Source: Podila epigama
Lineage: Eukaryota > Mortierellomycota > Mortierellomycetes > Mortierellales > Mortierellaceae
Assembly: GCA_015679605.1 (NCBI GenBank)
Contig: JAAAVE010000258.1
Span: 5,043 to 24,859 of the forward strand
Direction: 5' to 3'
DNA length: 19,817 nt
Shown here piece after piece: positions 1-9,244 of the stretch. Positions within the stretch are counted from its first letter, which is position 1; every line of letters begins with the position of its first letter. The position numbers and the translations under genes were made by a program. The notes under the pieces are model-generated. The model was given only the letters and a program-made list of their open reading frames with translations. It was not told where the DNA came from and did not search any database.

Positions 1-288
1 CACCAACAGCATCGAAACGTGGGCAATAACACACCACAAGGAACAAGCCGAGGACGCCAGGCGACCAGTAACCACAATGTTGGCAACTCTTCTGGTAGTG
101 CTGCCCATGCCAACGGTGGCCGAACACGGATAAAGCCGTTGATTGATCTAGGCAACATCCACACGAACCAAGACATGATTGGACCCGGTCTCCTCTCCAG
201 CGCAGGCGGACATGGTGCCCGTCCTGCACCCAGCGGTTCTCAATCTGCGCGATCTCCTCGTCGCATCAAGCCATTGCTTGAATTTTAA
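1..288 (+). CDS. 3' end of an unrecognised disordered protein (partial)
   Basis: The frame is open from base 1 to the TAA at 286-288, so this is the last 95 residues of a gene that begins outside the window. The segment is rich in G, S, N, H and R with no predicted fold, signal peptide or membrane segment. A short motif occurs twice: RIKPLIDLGN near the middle and RIKPLLEF as the very C-terminus, both preceded by basic residues. Such a pair suggests a short linear binding motif, but I do not recognise the family. The gene converges on the minus-strand HRDC-like gene, with about 230 bp between the two stop codons. No start, upstream exon or domain can be judged here. I am fairly confident it is coding, because the frame is open, the motif repeats, and the end is followed by AT-rich UTR-like sequence. 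Confidence 0.6.
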   Translation, partial: HQQHRNVGNNTPQGTSRGRQATSNHNVGNSSGSAAHANGGRTRIKPLIDLGNIHTNQDMIGPGLLSSAGGHGARPAPSGSQSARSPRRIKPLLEF

Positions 289-520
289 AACACATTGCAT
301 TTGTTTCTATATTTCTGTATATCATAGCATTTTCATAAAGTCGTTTTGTTCCCCTTCCCTCTAACATTTGCAATGTTGGAAGAGATGCGAGAGTGTAAAG
401 AATATGGTATACGGGATGTTATATATCCTTTAGAAATGGTCAAAGTTTTACAACGACGGGTTATCATATTTTTCTTTTATTCAGATGTGATTTACAGGAT
501 TGTGCAAATACCATGATGTG
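289..520. other. convergent 3' UTR region
   Basis: This is AT-rich DNA between two convergent stop codons. On the minus strand an AATAAA hexamer (complement of 476-481) lies about 40 nt past the stop of the HRDC-like gene and is its likely poly(A) signal. I see no canonical AATAAA on the plus strand for the upstream gene. Nothing else stands out. Confidence 0.5.
476..481 (-). terminator. AATAAA poly(A) signal of the HRDC-like gene
   Basis: The plus strand reads TTTATT, which is AATAAA on the minus strand, about 40 nt downstream of the TGA at 523-521. Position and orientation fit cleavage and polyadenylation of the minus-strand transcript. Confidence 0.5.
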
Positions 521-2642
521 TCATTTGTTGTCCTTGCAACCATGTGCCTTTTGTGCGTCATGGTATGATACAATGTTCCAAACTGGCTGGTTGCCGTGCT
601 GCCCGCTGCTGCTGCTGCTGCTGCTGCTGCTGCAAGTGTTCGTATCACTTGCATTCAACGAGGGCATGACTCTCCAGACAGGTTGTATACCGTTATCAAA
701 GGAATGATCTTGTTTTGCTCCGCCTTGATATGAAGCGATTTTCCAAATAGGTTGGTGGCCGTGAATGCTGTTGTCGAACAACTTTGTAGAGCTGTTTTCT
801 AGACCGGCATCCTCTGATGGTTGTTTGTAGTCTTCATTCTCACGGTTGCAGGTATCTTTATCTTTGACACTGTCTTTGTCGCCACTGCCGTCTTTAAACT
901 TACTACCGTCTATATTGTTGCCACCTTTCCTACCGCTGATGATGAATGACATTGCTGGGCCATTTTGCTCGGTCTTCAAGCGGATAATGCTAAAATTCAT
1001 CTCCTTTGAAGCACGATTTGGTGTCATTGGATGATTGTCATTGATTTGACGGTCGTTCGCGTCGTCGTTTCCGTTGTGTACCGTGGCTGAACTATCCGCC
1101 AGCGGTGAATGTCGGTCGGTGTTACCGCTGCTGCTGTTATTGTTGATGCCTAGGTTGTGTCGGCGAGTCTCCATATTCTCACAGATGCTGTTCAACAATT
1201 GTGCGATTTCTTCATACCACTTGGTAGCATCACCTGAAGGGACCCAGCTGTGGACTCGGGCAAAGACCTTAACATCCTCTACATTCCTGACCTCGGTGAA
1301 CTTGTCTGACAGCTTGCGGGCCACATCAAGTGGGAGAATCGAGTTTTCACTCTCACCTTGGCATGTCTCTCCTTTATGCCACATCTCGTACGCGTCCTTT
1401 CTCCATTTGAGCAGTGCATCAAATACTTCCTGAATATCCCCCTCACAAAGCGTTGGTTCCTTGACACGAGGTGTTTTGTCTATTGGCGTGCTCCCCTCAC
1501 TGTGCTGGCACTTGACAGAGCCCTCTTCCGAGTCCACCTGTGAAGAAGACACACTGTCTTCTATGGAAACAACCGAGCTTTTAGCTTCGGCGCGAGCATC
1601 ATGACCCTTGTTGATCTTATCCAACAATTGAGCGACTTGAGTATAACACTTGCTCTCATCGCCGACGGGGCACCAACGGTTGAGAGCAGCAAACTCTTTG
1701 ACTGCATCGACCGTTCGAACCGTGCGATAGACGGACGAAAGTTTGTTTGCCACAAAGCATGGGAGGATCGAGTTCTCGTTATGCTTTATAGGAGCATTAC
1801 TACTCTTGTACTTTTCGAATGTACGCTTTCTCCATCTCAGAAGCGCATCGAGCGCTTTTCTTTGAAATCTTCGTTCCTCTTTGCTATTCGCTGGCTCTTC
1901 AGTGATGAATGGCAGCGGTTCTTGTGGTACTTTTGTAAGGTCTATCAACATCAGCTCCATCGGATCAAGCCGTGGCATTTTGGTCTGTAGTTCAATGGTT
2001 AAATATAACGATACCTTGTTTTAGTCATTCTTCTTCCATTGTATATATATATAAATCACTCGGTGAGAAAAGGGACATAAAAGCGAAGAAGTATATCTTC
2101 CATGTTTAACTGTTCCTTACAGGACGAGGGCTTGATGCACCTGTTGGTGGTGGAACCAGACACACAAACTTGCAATATCCATTCTTTGACATTTGTGGCT
2201 CTGGCTCTGCCTTTGCCTTTGCTCTTTTCGGCACCTTCTCCAATCCGGGTACAAATTTGAGCGCCATTTGATTTGTGGATTCACTCGATAATTTTGTATA
2301 CGTGTGAGGAGGACAGGGAGGAGGTGATGGTCGCTGCGGTGGTGTTGGCGGTGTTGGCGGTGTGGGCGGACGAGGACAGGAAACGATGGGGCTACTTAAT
2401 GAAAGTAGGACCTCGGCAGCCATTATTGAGTTATCCTATGATGTCCAATCCCCCCCAAGGAAAAATAAATAAAAAGTAAGGGGACAAAGGAAACATGGAC
2501 ATTTGAATAAAATACTCCCATCAATCCCTTTTTGAACAAAAGTTAAGATGAAGATCTTATTAATAATGTTGATATGGAGAGATCTACTTACTTTGGCTTC
2601 TTTTCGTGACTCCTTCTTTGGTTTAAAGCCGAGGACGCTCAT
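521..2642 (-). CDS. tandem HRDC-like domain protein, three exons
   Basis: I reconstruct exons 2642-2592, 2435-2121 and 1984-521. All junctions are GT-AG and phase 0, giving 609 residues. Residues about 165-246 and 307-390 form two copies of one ~82-residue block. They align without gaps with roughly 37 identities by eye and share DALL-x-WRK, ENSILP, VA-x-KLS, W-x-P-x-GD and AQLL. The WR helix followed by an ILP turn and helices resembles HRDC, a nucleic-acid-binding or docking fold of RecQ helicases and RNase D/Rrp6 nucleases. No helicase or exonuclease motif is visible. The first ~120 residues are Pro/Lys rich and end in a PPPTG...RP linker. The tail is acidic/polar with a nine-serine run and three QP[I/V]W motifs near residues 533, 556 and 588. 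A role in nucleic-acid metabolism is inferred. The first exon could start further upstream (see findings). Confidence 0.72.
605..633. repeat. (GCT)n trinucleotide microsatellite
   Basis: Nearly ten uninterrupted GCT units lie inside the last exon of the HRDC-like gene. On the coding (minus) strand they read as nine AGC serine codons between the second and third QPxW motifs. Length polymorphism would only change the serine linker. Confidence 0.9.
1985..2120 (-). other. intron 2 of the HRDC-like gene
   Basis: The donor GTAAGG follows CCT at 2121, and the acceptor CTACAG ends at 1985. Length is 136 nt. The intron is phase 0, contains stops in frame, and has a TTAAC near the acceptor. Splicing joins the Pro-rich exon to the long HRDC exon at a T-K-M junction, so the first ATG of the long frame (1978) becomes internal. 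Confidence 0.7.
2436..2591 (-). other. intron 1 of the HRDC-like gene
   Basis: The consensus donor GTAAGT begins at 2591 directly after a lysine codon, and the acceptor ATAG ends at 2436. Length is 156 nt, phase 0, with a TTAAC branch-like site in the middle. It joins a 17-residue basic first exon to the 105-codon Pro-rich exon. Confidence 0.65.
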
Positions 2643-2660
2643 GCCCGTTATATTTTGATG

Positions 2661-2737
2661 CTACATTATCAAGTAGAACAAGTTAAGAATGAGGACAAGA
2701 TTCAAGAGCAGTGAAATATTTCCTCGCTATAATTTAC
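2661..2737 (-). other. possible 5' UTR or upstream coding intron
   Basis: The donor GTAAAT (2737) follows ACAAG. A CTTAAC branch site lies about 20 nt before the acceptor TGTAG (2661). Length is 77 nt. If spliced, the joined exons stay open in the frame of the ATG at 2642, so this may be a UTR intron or may extend the protein N-terminally. Confidence 0.5.
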
Positions 2738-3764
2738 CTTGTAAGGCCGGCCGATACGATGTGAGTAGGTGACCAAGTTTCCTCGAGTCTGAATGTCTCT
2801 ATGATATCAGACCATGGTGAGATATGGGTTCGCCAAGAAAGAACAAAAAGAAAAAAAAGAGTTGTGTTCAAGAAAAGAAACGCGTCCACCCAATGAGATG
2901 AGACGTGCTAGGTGCGAGTGTTACATGAGCTGCTTTTTGTTTTTCATGGTGTCGGTTTGTGAATCGAAAGAAGCGAGAGGCGAATAAAAAAAAAGAGGAA
3001 GGCCGAGATTGGACGCAATTGGGGTAGAAATTGAGGTGATGATGTAAAAGTGATGTGGAAAAAAGCAGAGAATGGTTTGTCCTTGAAGAAAAGAAAAAAA
3101 AAAAGAAGTGGCGAAAAATGTAACTCTTTTCCTTTTTAGGAATTTCCTATTCCGGAGACTCCACAACAAAGCCAAGCCACCCATACCGCCAAAAGAGTGA
3201 GTGAGAGAATGTCCCCTTCAACTCCTTTGCTCGTTCTCATTCTCATTCTTCGGACTTTTCGCGCAAACAGATCACCTTTTTTTCTTTTGTCATCCTCATT
3301 TCATCACTCTCATCTCTGTATTATATCCTGCCTCGAACAAGGAAAAAACACTCCAATGTAATACCCCTTCATCAACACGCTTCGTTTCGCTTGAGTCAGC
3401 CAAAAAGAAAGCAACAACAAACTGATGAATGAGCCCCCCCATGTTTTGTTCAACAACAATGTCATGCAAAATAGATTACATTCTTGGACTTGTGTGGACA
3501 GATCAACTACTTTCTAAACTGCCGAGGAGCCTTGAAAAAGATAAAAAGGAACACAATGGACATGACCAGACATTGTACCAAGTAAACAAGAAAGGACATA
3601 CTATCATCGAGACACTTGACAATACGCGATCATTATTGAGGTATCAGAGCTTGCTCAACTCTAGATTATGCTACCAATCTGTAAACAGATCCGTGTCTAA
3701 CCTCTAATTATCTGTACTCCTTTCGTATCCGCACATATCAGATCGTGTTCGACTTTGCCCTGGA

Positions 3765-3789
3765 TTTTTTTTTTTTTTTTTTTTTTTTT
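3765..3789 (+). repeat. poly-T tract of 25, probably a polypyrimidine tract
   Basis: An uninterrupted T run is followed by GCAG at 3790-3793. It resembles the polypyrimidine tract and acceptor of an intron ending 37 nt before the PPR start codon. A TGA at 3801-3803 in the PPR frame shows that sequence after this acceptor does not extend the protein upstream. Confidence 0.55.
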
Positions 3790-3830
3790 GCAGAAAGGAC
3801 TGAATTTCAGGGACCAATTGTATACTCTGG

Positions 3831-6800
3831 ATGCCTCTGTTAGATCGGGTACTATTCCCGGCAAGCAGACGGAAACCGCCGTTCAGGAAACAGCAGGCGT
3901 CATCTCAGCCTATTCCCACACATCACATTCATTCTCTGGATCAACAACTCGATCCTGCATTCCTCAGACATCGCCGATCTGCACATACACTCAGATCAAG
4001 CTGCAATTCCACGCCGAATCCGAATCGCGCACTACCGCCTTGTCTCCAATCACTCTTCACACGATCCCAGACAGTCCATGCAACACCAGCAACAATCTCG
4101 GATCTTTACCCACTCTTCCGATACCTCCTCGTGAGTCGAAGCTACCTTAAGCGCCCTCAACACAATAGATCAAAGGCGTCATGCAACGAGAGCAATTGTC
4201 ATCGCACGGTCTCGGGACTCAGAGGTTCCTGGAACATTAAGAATACACGCCATACCAGCGCTCGGCATCTAAACGGACCCTGCCCACCAAACTCTCATTA
4301 TCATCACTATTCCTACCCACACCATCAGCATTATTCTTACTCGCATAATCAGCACTACTCATCCGTTTCACATTCAGCATTCCGATTATTCAACCAACCG
4401 CAGGCCGAGTCACTGCTGGTTCCGTGCTCGAGGACGAGGGCTATAGCTCCCTCTCGACGGATTTTGACCGGATCATCTGCATCTAATCACTTGAGGAGTC
4501 TCCATTCGTTTATACCCAACAGTTCTATACAACAGGAGCATGGCACAGGGTTTGATGAGGATCATCAGGCTCATGTGCCAACACCAGAGAATTCACATCA
4601 TCCGTTGGCTGCGGCGTACCCTAACGAGGTGGAGTCACAAGAACTACGCGATACCATCAAGAACTGGGTCTTATCACAGATCACTGAAGCACGGGATCTA
4701 TTTTCAAATCAAATGTACACTCATTCTCTCAAGGTTGCCCAAAATGCACGACAGCACCCTTACATGGCAGCCATCGATTCTCTCTCACAGCAAGGAACGT
4801 CTGTCATGGCGATCCACTACCACCTCCAGGATCTGCGCATTATCGAATATTGTTGCAACATAGCATCGCTACAGGAGACTGGATCCAGCGGCATGGCCAT
4901 GGTGGAAATGATGCAACAACTCAATGATTCAGTCCTCTCGTTTGCTGGCAACGCCAGATCAAGCGTCAAAGCCGAGTTCAGGACCAGTTTCAACTTGAAT
5001 CAGGATCCCTTGGTGAACCACACATTGGCCGTCATGTCCAAGGCCTGGAAGGATCTCGATCGCGACATGGATTCTCATTCTCCAAGTAGATCTGGGCTAC
5101 AATCGGATTTTTCACCTGCTCACTCGACCTTTGCCACTGCAGCATTCCCTTTTATTCAAGTACTTTTGGGTCGGAATCTATTCCCAGGAACTACTGTAGA
5201 GTCAAGACAATTGGTGCTGGATCTGCTTCTGCTGTCACGCAAACACCACAAGGCCATGGAATGGATCTGGTTATGGAACAGAAGGGACCGAGCAGATTGG
5301 ATGGCTCATTGGGGCAAATCAGATGTGAAGCACAATCTGACATCTCTCTTTATGCACTCGAAGCGCCCTGATCTGATCCTCGACCTGTTTCGACTGGTGC
5401 ATGGAAATACTGGAGAATCCCATCAATGGCTACGTCTCTTGTTCGTGTCCTTGGATTCGTTACAGCAGCATCAGAATGTTGCCAGTAGTCGGACATTGGC
5501 ACACATTTTCTTTTTGTCCGATCTGGATACGCGAGCGTACTTGCTCAAGCGGAAATATTACAAGAACGATGCGCGGAAACGAGCCGACATTCAGCTCCAG
5601 TGGTTGGAAACCTTGCAGGACCCAGCGTTGTCGATCCAAGTCGAGGAGAACACTCTGGAGCATCATCTTTGGCGAGACATGGCGATGATTGGTGTGATGG
5701 CGAGAGAAATTATACCGGAGGATATTACACATTTTGTTGAAACATTTGTTACACCCTTGATTGATCCGACAAACTCTTTGCGATATGCGCTTTCTGGTGA
5801 GAGAGTCGATGATGGGGCACGTGACGAGTACACGGACAGCTTGACACGGTTTTTAGAGAGGAAAGCGAGCAAGAGCTCAAAGAGCAGCAATGGTGACAAG
5901 GATGGCAGCTCCAGTGCATTAAGAGGCTCCTTGTCTGAAGATCTTTTTCTTGAACCTCAGTCGGTCAACGAGTCGGCACCTCTTTTGCTGAAGAAAGTTG
6001 TCCAGAATACGATGGCATTGTTCCGCTCAGAGTCAGGAGCCTACCACATAGATGCTATCACCATCTACAGAACCCTACTTCAAGATGTGGCCCATCAATG
6101 CTTTCTGAGAAGAGGCCATCTAGGGCTAGTCTCACACATCACTGAGCTTTTGTTCCGTGCCGAGCATCCGGAGCATATTTGGGCCAAGACTCTACAAGCT
6201 GTTGATCAGGGATGGTCAGGTCATTCTTCCCATAGCAGTATCGCCGATGTGGAAAAGCTTCGTCACTCCTCTCAAAACAACCGTGCCAAGGAGGGATGGT
6301 CAGATTTCTCCTCCCACAACAGGAGTGTCATTGTTGGAGAGCCAGGATCAGAGCAGCTTAAAGCATTGCCAGGAGTCCGCGACTTTATCCGACGAGTGAT
6401 CCGTCCTGATTTGGCCAGGATGATCGCCAAGTCGGCTCTTCTCGCAGATCCCAGTGTACACTACCGGAGGGGCCAGTTGTCGAAATGGTACATGGCAATG
6501 GCTGACTCATCTTTGCTCTGTCGAGACATGGCCAAAGTGCTCAATCACGGGACGAAGCTCAAGCCAACATCACGGGCGTATGATAAAGCGTTCTGGACAC
6601 TCTTGCAGGAACAAGAGTATGATCTGGCAGCGTCGCTTCATATACATGTGCACGATCTTACCACGTCAGTGAGCGGCATATGCCGCACTATTGATGTCGC
6701 GTCAACCGACTTTGACCCTACGAAACTGCCGCCTGCGCCTGCGCCTCATATGCTAGGAAGACTTGTGGCTGCACTGGCCACGTCAGAACGCGGCGTCCAG

Positions 6801-9053
6801 GACTTGGAACTGGCACAGAGGATTGTGGACCGCCATGTAGAGATTGAAAAAGCAATCGCCGCACTCCCAAAACGTATGAACATTGAGGGCCGCAATGTTG
6901 CCATCGAGACAGCAGTCAGTGATTCCCAAAGACACACAGACAAGGTGGATGGAATCATACCACGTCCAAAAGTGATTGATATTCAAACGATTACTCAGCT
7001 GGTAGGCGGTTGGTCCAGGAGGGCAGAGTTCTCAAAGGCAAGGGCAGCAGTGGATTTGATGTGGTCGTTTGGGATTACGCCTAGTATGATCTTTTACAAT
7101 ACCTTGCTCCAGTCCTTGGTCGACTTGACGCCAATCGTGAGGCCAGGGCGGCGCACGGTCGGTGGAGGCAAACATAAAGGGATGCGGGAGATGGGTCGTG
7201 AGTTGATGGTCAAGGATATGCTTCGATGGGCTCAGCAGCGAGAGGAGGATGGCCGACCTCAGTCAGGGCGATTGCCGAAATTTGGAGCCTCCTCGATCGA
7301 TCAAGGATGGGATCTTTTTCATGAGGTGGTGTCGAGAGCATCAGACCGACACTATAGTTTGCCAGGAATGCTGAAATATGACCATGGCGTGGATGGACCA
7401 TTGCTTCTTCGGGAACTGATGATGCGGCCTGTGAATGCCCGTCGTAAAGGAGGCGACTTTGACAGGTTTGGTGAGTTATTCAGGCCATGTGCATCATCGT
7501 CACTAGCATTTCCATCGTCGTCACCTTCGTCACCGGATCGGCATGTGAATATGGAGCAGAACAGTCCGCGAGACGGCGAGTTCCGCCCTGACGCCTATAC
7601 GTTTGCAATTCTTCTTGGTGCCTTCGCGAAACGTGGGGAGATTGGGGCGATATCCGAGTTGTTTGTGCAAATGGGACGACAGGGCTTGGAGCCAGATGTG
7701 GTGATCATCAATATTCTTGTCAATGCGTTTGTCAAAAGAGGAGATTTCAAGGCCGTTGAACGCGTGGTGTTGGAGGCGAAGAATAGGAACATGGACTTGG
7801 GGTTGCATCTGACCAACACGGTGCTAAACAGTTTGGTGGAAATGGATGTGCCTGCGGACAGGATCCGTCATGTTCTGAAGAGGGTAGCCTTGCTGAATTC
7901 GCGAAGGTTTGATGATTCTGAGGAAGTCGCAGGTGGTGCTAGTTGGTTAGGTACGAGGTTATCCTCGACTCTGGGCCACTCGAAAGGAGAAGAGGAGGAG
8001 GAAGCTGATCTGCCTCTGGACAGTGTGACGTACACGACGTTAGTCAAGTATCACACTCGACGCAATGATCTATTCGCCGCACAGGAAGTATTTGAGACCA
8101 TGATCGGGTCAGGGTTTGTTCCGGGGCCAGCAGTCTATTCCTTGCTCCTAGCGACTTGTATTCGATTGCAAGATGTGTCTTCTGGCCTGGATATCATTCG
8201 TGCCATGAGGACGCAATCGAGGCTCTATCCAGATGCCAAGGCTTGGAAAGGTTTAATCAGATGCGCCATAGAAGTGGAGCAAAGTGAGAGGATGGAGAAT
8301 CGCCGCCAATATGCGAGATTGCGTGCCAATATGGGCAGTAGTAGCAGTAGCATGCGTAGTAGTACTGGTCGCTCTTTTGCTGCTGATGCTTCTCCTGCTA
8401 CTCTTTCAGAGCCACGGTCCGAGGAAGCCACTCGAAAAGCTGCGTACATACGAGATGCTGGCCCAGTCATGGCTGTTCTTGCTGAATTGAAACATGTCGT
8501 TGGCGAGCTCAACAGGACTCGACGATCTAGCGTGTCACTTGTGCCGTTGTTGATGAATGACCGAGACCAAGACCAAGACCAAGACCAGGATAAGAAGGCG
8601 ACCTTGTCGGCAAGCCAAGGATCTATGCTTTGTCAAAAGATGGCCTCGAAGGAATTGGGCAAAGAATACCTTTTACGGGTTTTTACAGGTGCATGGATTT
8701 CGCATCCAAAGAGTACGCTCAAGAAGGACGAACGACATGACGAGATTGACATGATCTCTCATGCAGAGGTCAAGGGAAGAAATGGCCTTCTTCGACGCTT
8801 GGTGGATCATTTTCTGCAGTCGCATGAAATGGATGAAGTGGACAGGCCATTGTATGGTAAAGAAGACGCAATTGCTCGAGGGATGCGTGCAGTATGGTTG
8901 ATTCGCTTTCTGGAATCGAATGAAATTTGGTTGGGCAGGCAATGGAAGTGGATTGTTGTGGGCACCAGAGTGCAGGAGCTCACGGGGGATGATCCACGAG
9001 ACGTTCGTTTGCGACTCAAGCGCAAGCCTGTGTTTGGACCAGATGAGAGGTGA
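3831..9053 (+). CDS. large pentatricopeptide-repeat (PPR) protein, probably mitochondrial
   Basis: This is a single uninterrupted frame of 1740 residues. PPR proteins bind RNA through 35-residue helical hairpins and usually act in organelle RNA processing, stability or translation. Convincing PPR motifs lie in the C-terminal third, around residues 1048-1084, 1251-1286 (PDAYTFAILLGAFAKRG), 1288-1322 (VVIINILVNAFVKRG), 1398-1432 (DSVTYTTLVKYHTRRND) and 1433-1468 (PAVYSLLLATCIRLQD). Residues about 270-1040 look mostly helical and may hold more degenerate repeats. The first ~20 residues have six basic residues and one acidic one, fitting a mitochondrial presequence. A His/Tyr/Ser-rich stretch sits near residues 157-185. 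The ATG at 3831 is the first in frame after a TGA at 3801. The length is unusual for a fungal PPR protein. RNA target and orthologue are unknown. Confidence 0.88.
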   Translation: MPLLDRVLFPASRRKPPFRKQQASSQPIPTHHIHSLDQQLDPAFLRHRRSAHTLRSSCNSTPNPNRALPPCLQSLFTRSQTVHATPATISDLYPLFRYLLVSRSYLKRPQHNRSKASCNESNCHRTVSGLRGSWNIKNTRHTSARHLNGPCPPNSHYHHYSYPHHQHYSYSHNQHYSSVSHSAFRLFNQPQAESLLVPCSRTRAIAPSRRILTGSSASNHLRSLHSFIPNSSIQQEHGTGFDEDHQAHVPTPENSHHPLAAAYPNEVESQELRDTIKNWVLSQITEARDLFSNQMYTHSLKVAQNARQHPYMAAIDSLSQQGTSVMAIHYHLQDLRIIEYCCNIASLQETGSSGMAMVEMMQQLNDSVLSFAGNARSSVKAEFRTSFNLNQDPLVNHTLAVMSKAWKDLDRDMDSHSPSRSGLQSDFSPAHSTFATAAFPFIQVLLGRNLFPGTTVESRQLVLDLLLLSRKHHKAMEWIWLWNRRDRADWMAHWGKSDVKHNLTSLFMHSKRPDLILDLFRLVHGNTGESHQWLRLLFVSLDSLQQHQNVASSRTLAHIFFLSDLDTRAYLLKRKYYKNDARKRADIQLQWLETLQDPALSIQVEENTLEHHLWRDMAMIGVMAREIIPEDITHFVETFVTPLIDPTNSLRYALSGERVDDGARDEYTDSLTRFLERKASKSSKSSNGDKDGSSSALRGSLSEDLFLEPQSVNESAPLLLKKVVQNTMALFRSESGAYHIDAITIYRTLLQDVAHQCFLRRGHLGLVSHITELLFRAEHPEHIWAKTLQAVDQGWSGHSSHSSIADVEKLRHSSQNNRAKEGWSDFSSHNRSVIVGEPGSEQLKALPGVRDFIRRVIRPDLARMIAKSALLADPSVHYRRGQLSKWYMAMADSSLLCRDMAKVLNHGTKLKPTSRAYDKAFWTLLQEQEYDLAASLHIHVHDLTTSVSGICRTIDVASTDFDPTKLPPAPAPHMLGRLVAALATSERGVQDLELAQRIVDRHVEIEKAIAALPKRMNIEGRNVAIETAVSDSQRHTDKVDGIIPRPKVIDIQTITQLVGGWSRRAEFSKARAAVDLMWSFGITPSMIFYNTLLQSLVDLTPIVRPGRRTVGGGKHKGMREMGRELMVKDMLRWAQQREEDGRPQSGRLPKFGASSIDQGWDLFHEVVSRASDRHYSLPGMLKYDHGVDGPLLLRELMMRPVNARRKGGDFDRFGELFRPCASSSLAFPSSSPSSPDRHVNMEQNSPRDGEFRPDAYTFAILLGAFAKRGEIGAISELFVQMGRQGLEPDVVIINILVNAFVKRGDFKAVERVVLEAKNRNMDLGLHLTNTVLNSLVEMDVPADRIRHVLKRVALLNSRRFDDSEEVAGGASWLGTRLSSTLGHSKGEEEEEADLPLDSVTYTTLVKYHTRRNDLFAAQEVFETMIGSGFVPGPAVYSLLLATCIRLQDVSSGLDIIRAMRTQSRLYPDAKAWKGLIRCAIEVEQSERMENRRQYARLRANMGSSSSSMRSSTGRSFAADASPATLSEPRSEEATRKAAYIRDAGPVMAVLAELKHVVGELNRTRRSSVSLVPLLMNDRDQDQDQDQDKKATLSASQGSMLCQKMASKELGKEYLLRVFTGAWISHPKSTLKKDERHDEIDMISHAEVKGRNGLLRRLVDHFLQSHEMDEVDRPLYGKEDAIARGMRAVWLIRFLESNEIWLGRQWKWIVVGTRVQELTGDDPRDVRLRLKRKPVFGPDER
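8565..8588 (+). repeat. GACCAA hexamer repeat, four units
   Basis: Four tandem copies (the last ending GACCAG) encode an Asp-Gln dipeptide run inside the C-terminal part of the PPR protein. This is an in-frame, slippage-prone coding repeat. Confidence 0.85.
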
Positions 9054-9244
9054 GGTGAGGTGAGATGAGTGAGTGATTCGATACACTCTATCATGAGGAG
9101 TCAGAATGGAGGACCAACATGCCATTCAAGAGACTCGAACAGTCTTTTTTGCCAGAGTCTTTAGCAGAACGGATACAAGTAGAACAACAAACAAACCGCC
9201 ACAGGGTTGGTTCACTTTTAATTCCAATATGAATTTATGGCCGT

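Larger units (their letters stand above)
2643..3830. promoter_or_regulatory. divergent promoter and 5' UTR region
   Basis: About 1.2 kb separates the starts of the minus-strand HRDC-like gene and the plus-strand PPR gene. It is A/T-rich with poly-A and poly-T/C tracts typical of fungal promoters and has a CCAAT pentamer at 2890-2894. The minus-strand part holds the candidate upstream exon and 77-nt intron. The plus-strand part has CTAAC near 3696, a 25-T tract and TTTGCAG ending at 3793, which looks like the 3' end of a 5' UTR intron for the PPR gene. Short open frames here show no recognisable protein. Confidence 0.5.

Noticed and set aside
2921-3425. Short open frames on both strands in the divergent promoter
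   Set aside because: They consist mostly of Phe/Ser/Lys from pyrimidine or purine tracts, have no recognisable motifs and no linked splice structure.
3429-3707. 92-codon plus-strand frame upstream of the PPR gene
   Set aside because: The composition is plausible but it has no recognisable domain and lies where a 5' UTR or UTR intron is expected; not enough to call a gene.
8673-9125. Minus-strand 150-codon open frame over the PPR 3' end
   Set aside because: It lies entirely antisense to a much better supported coding frame and shows no domain.
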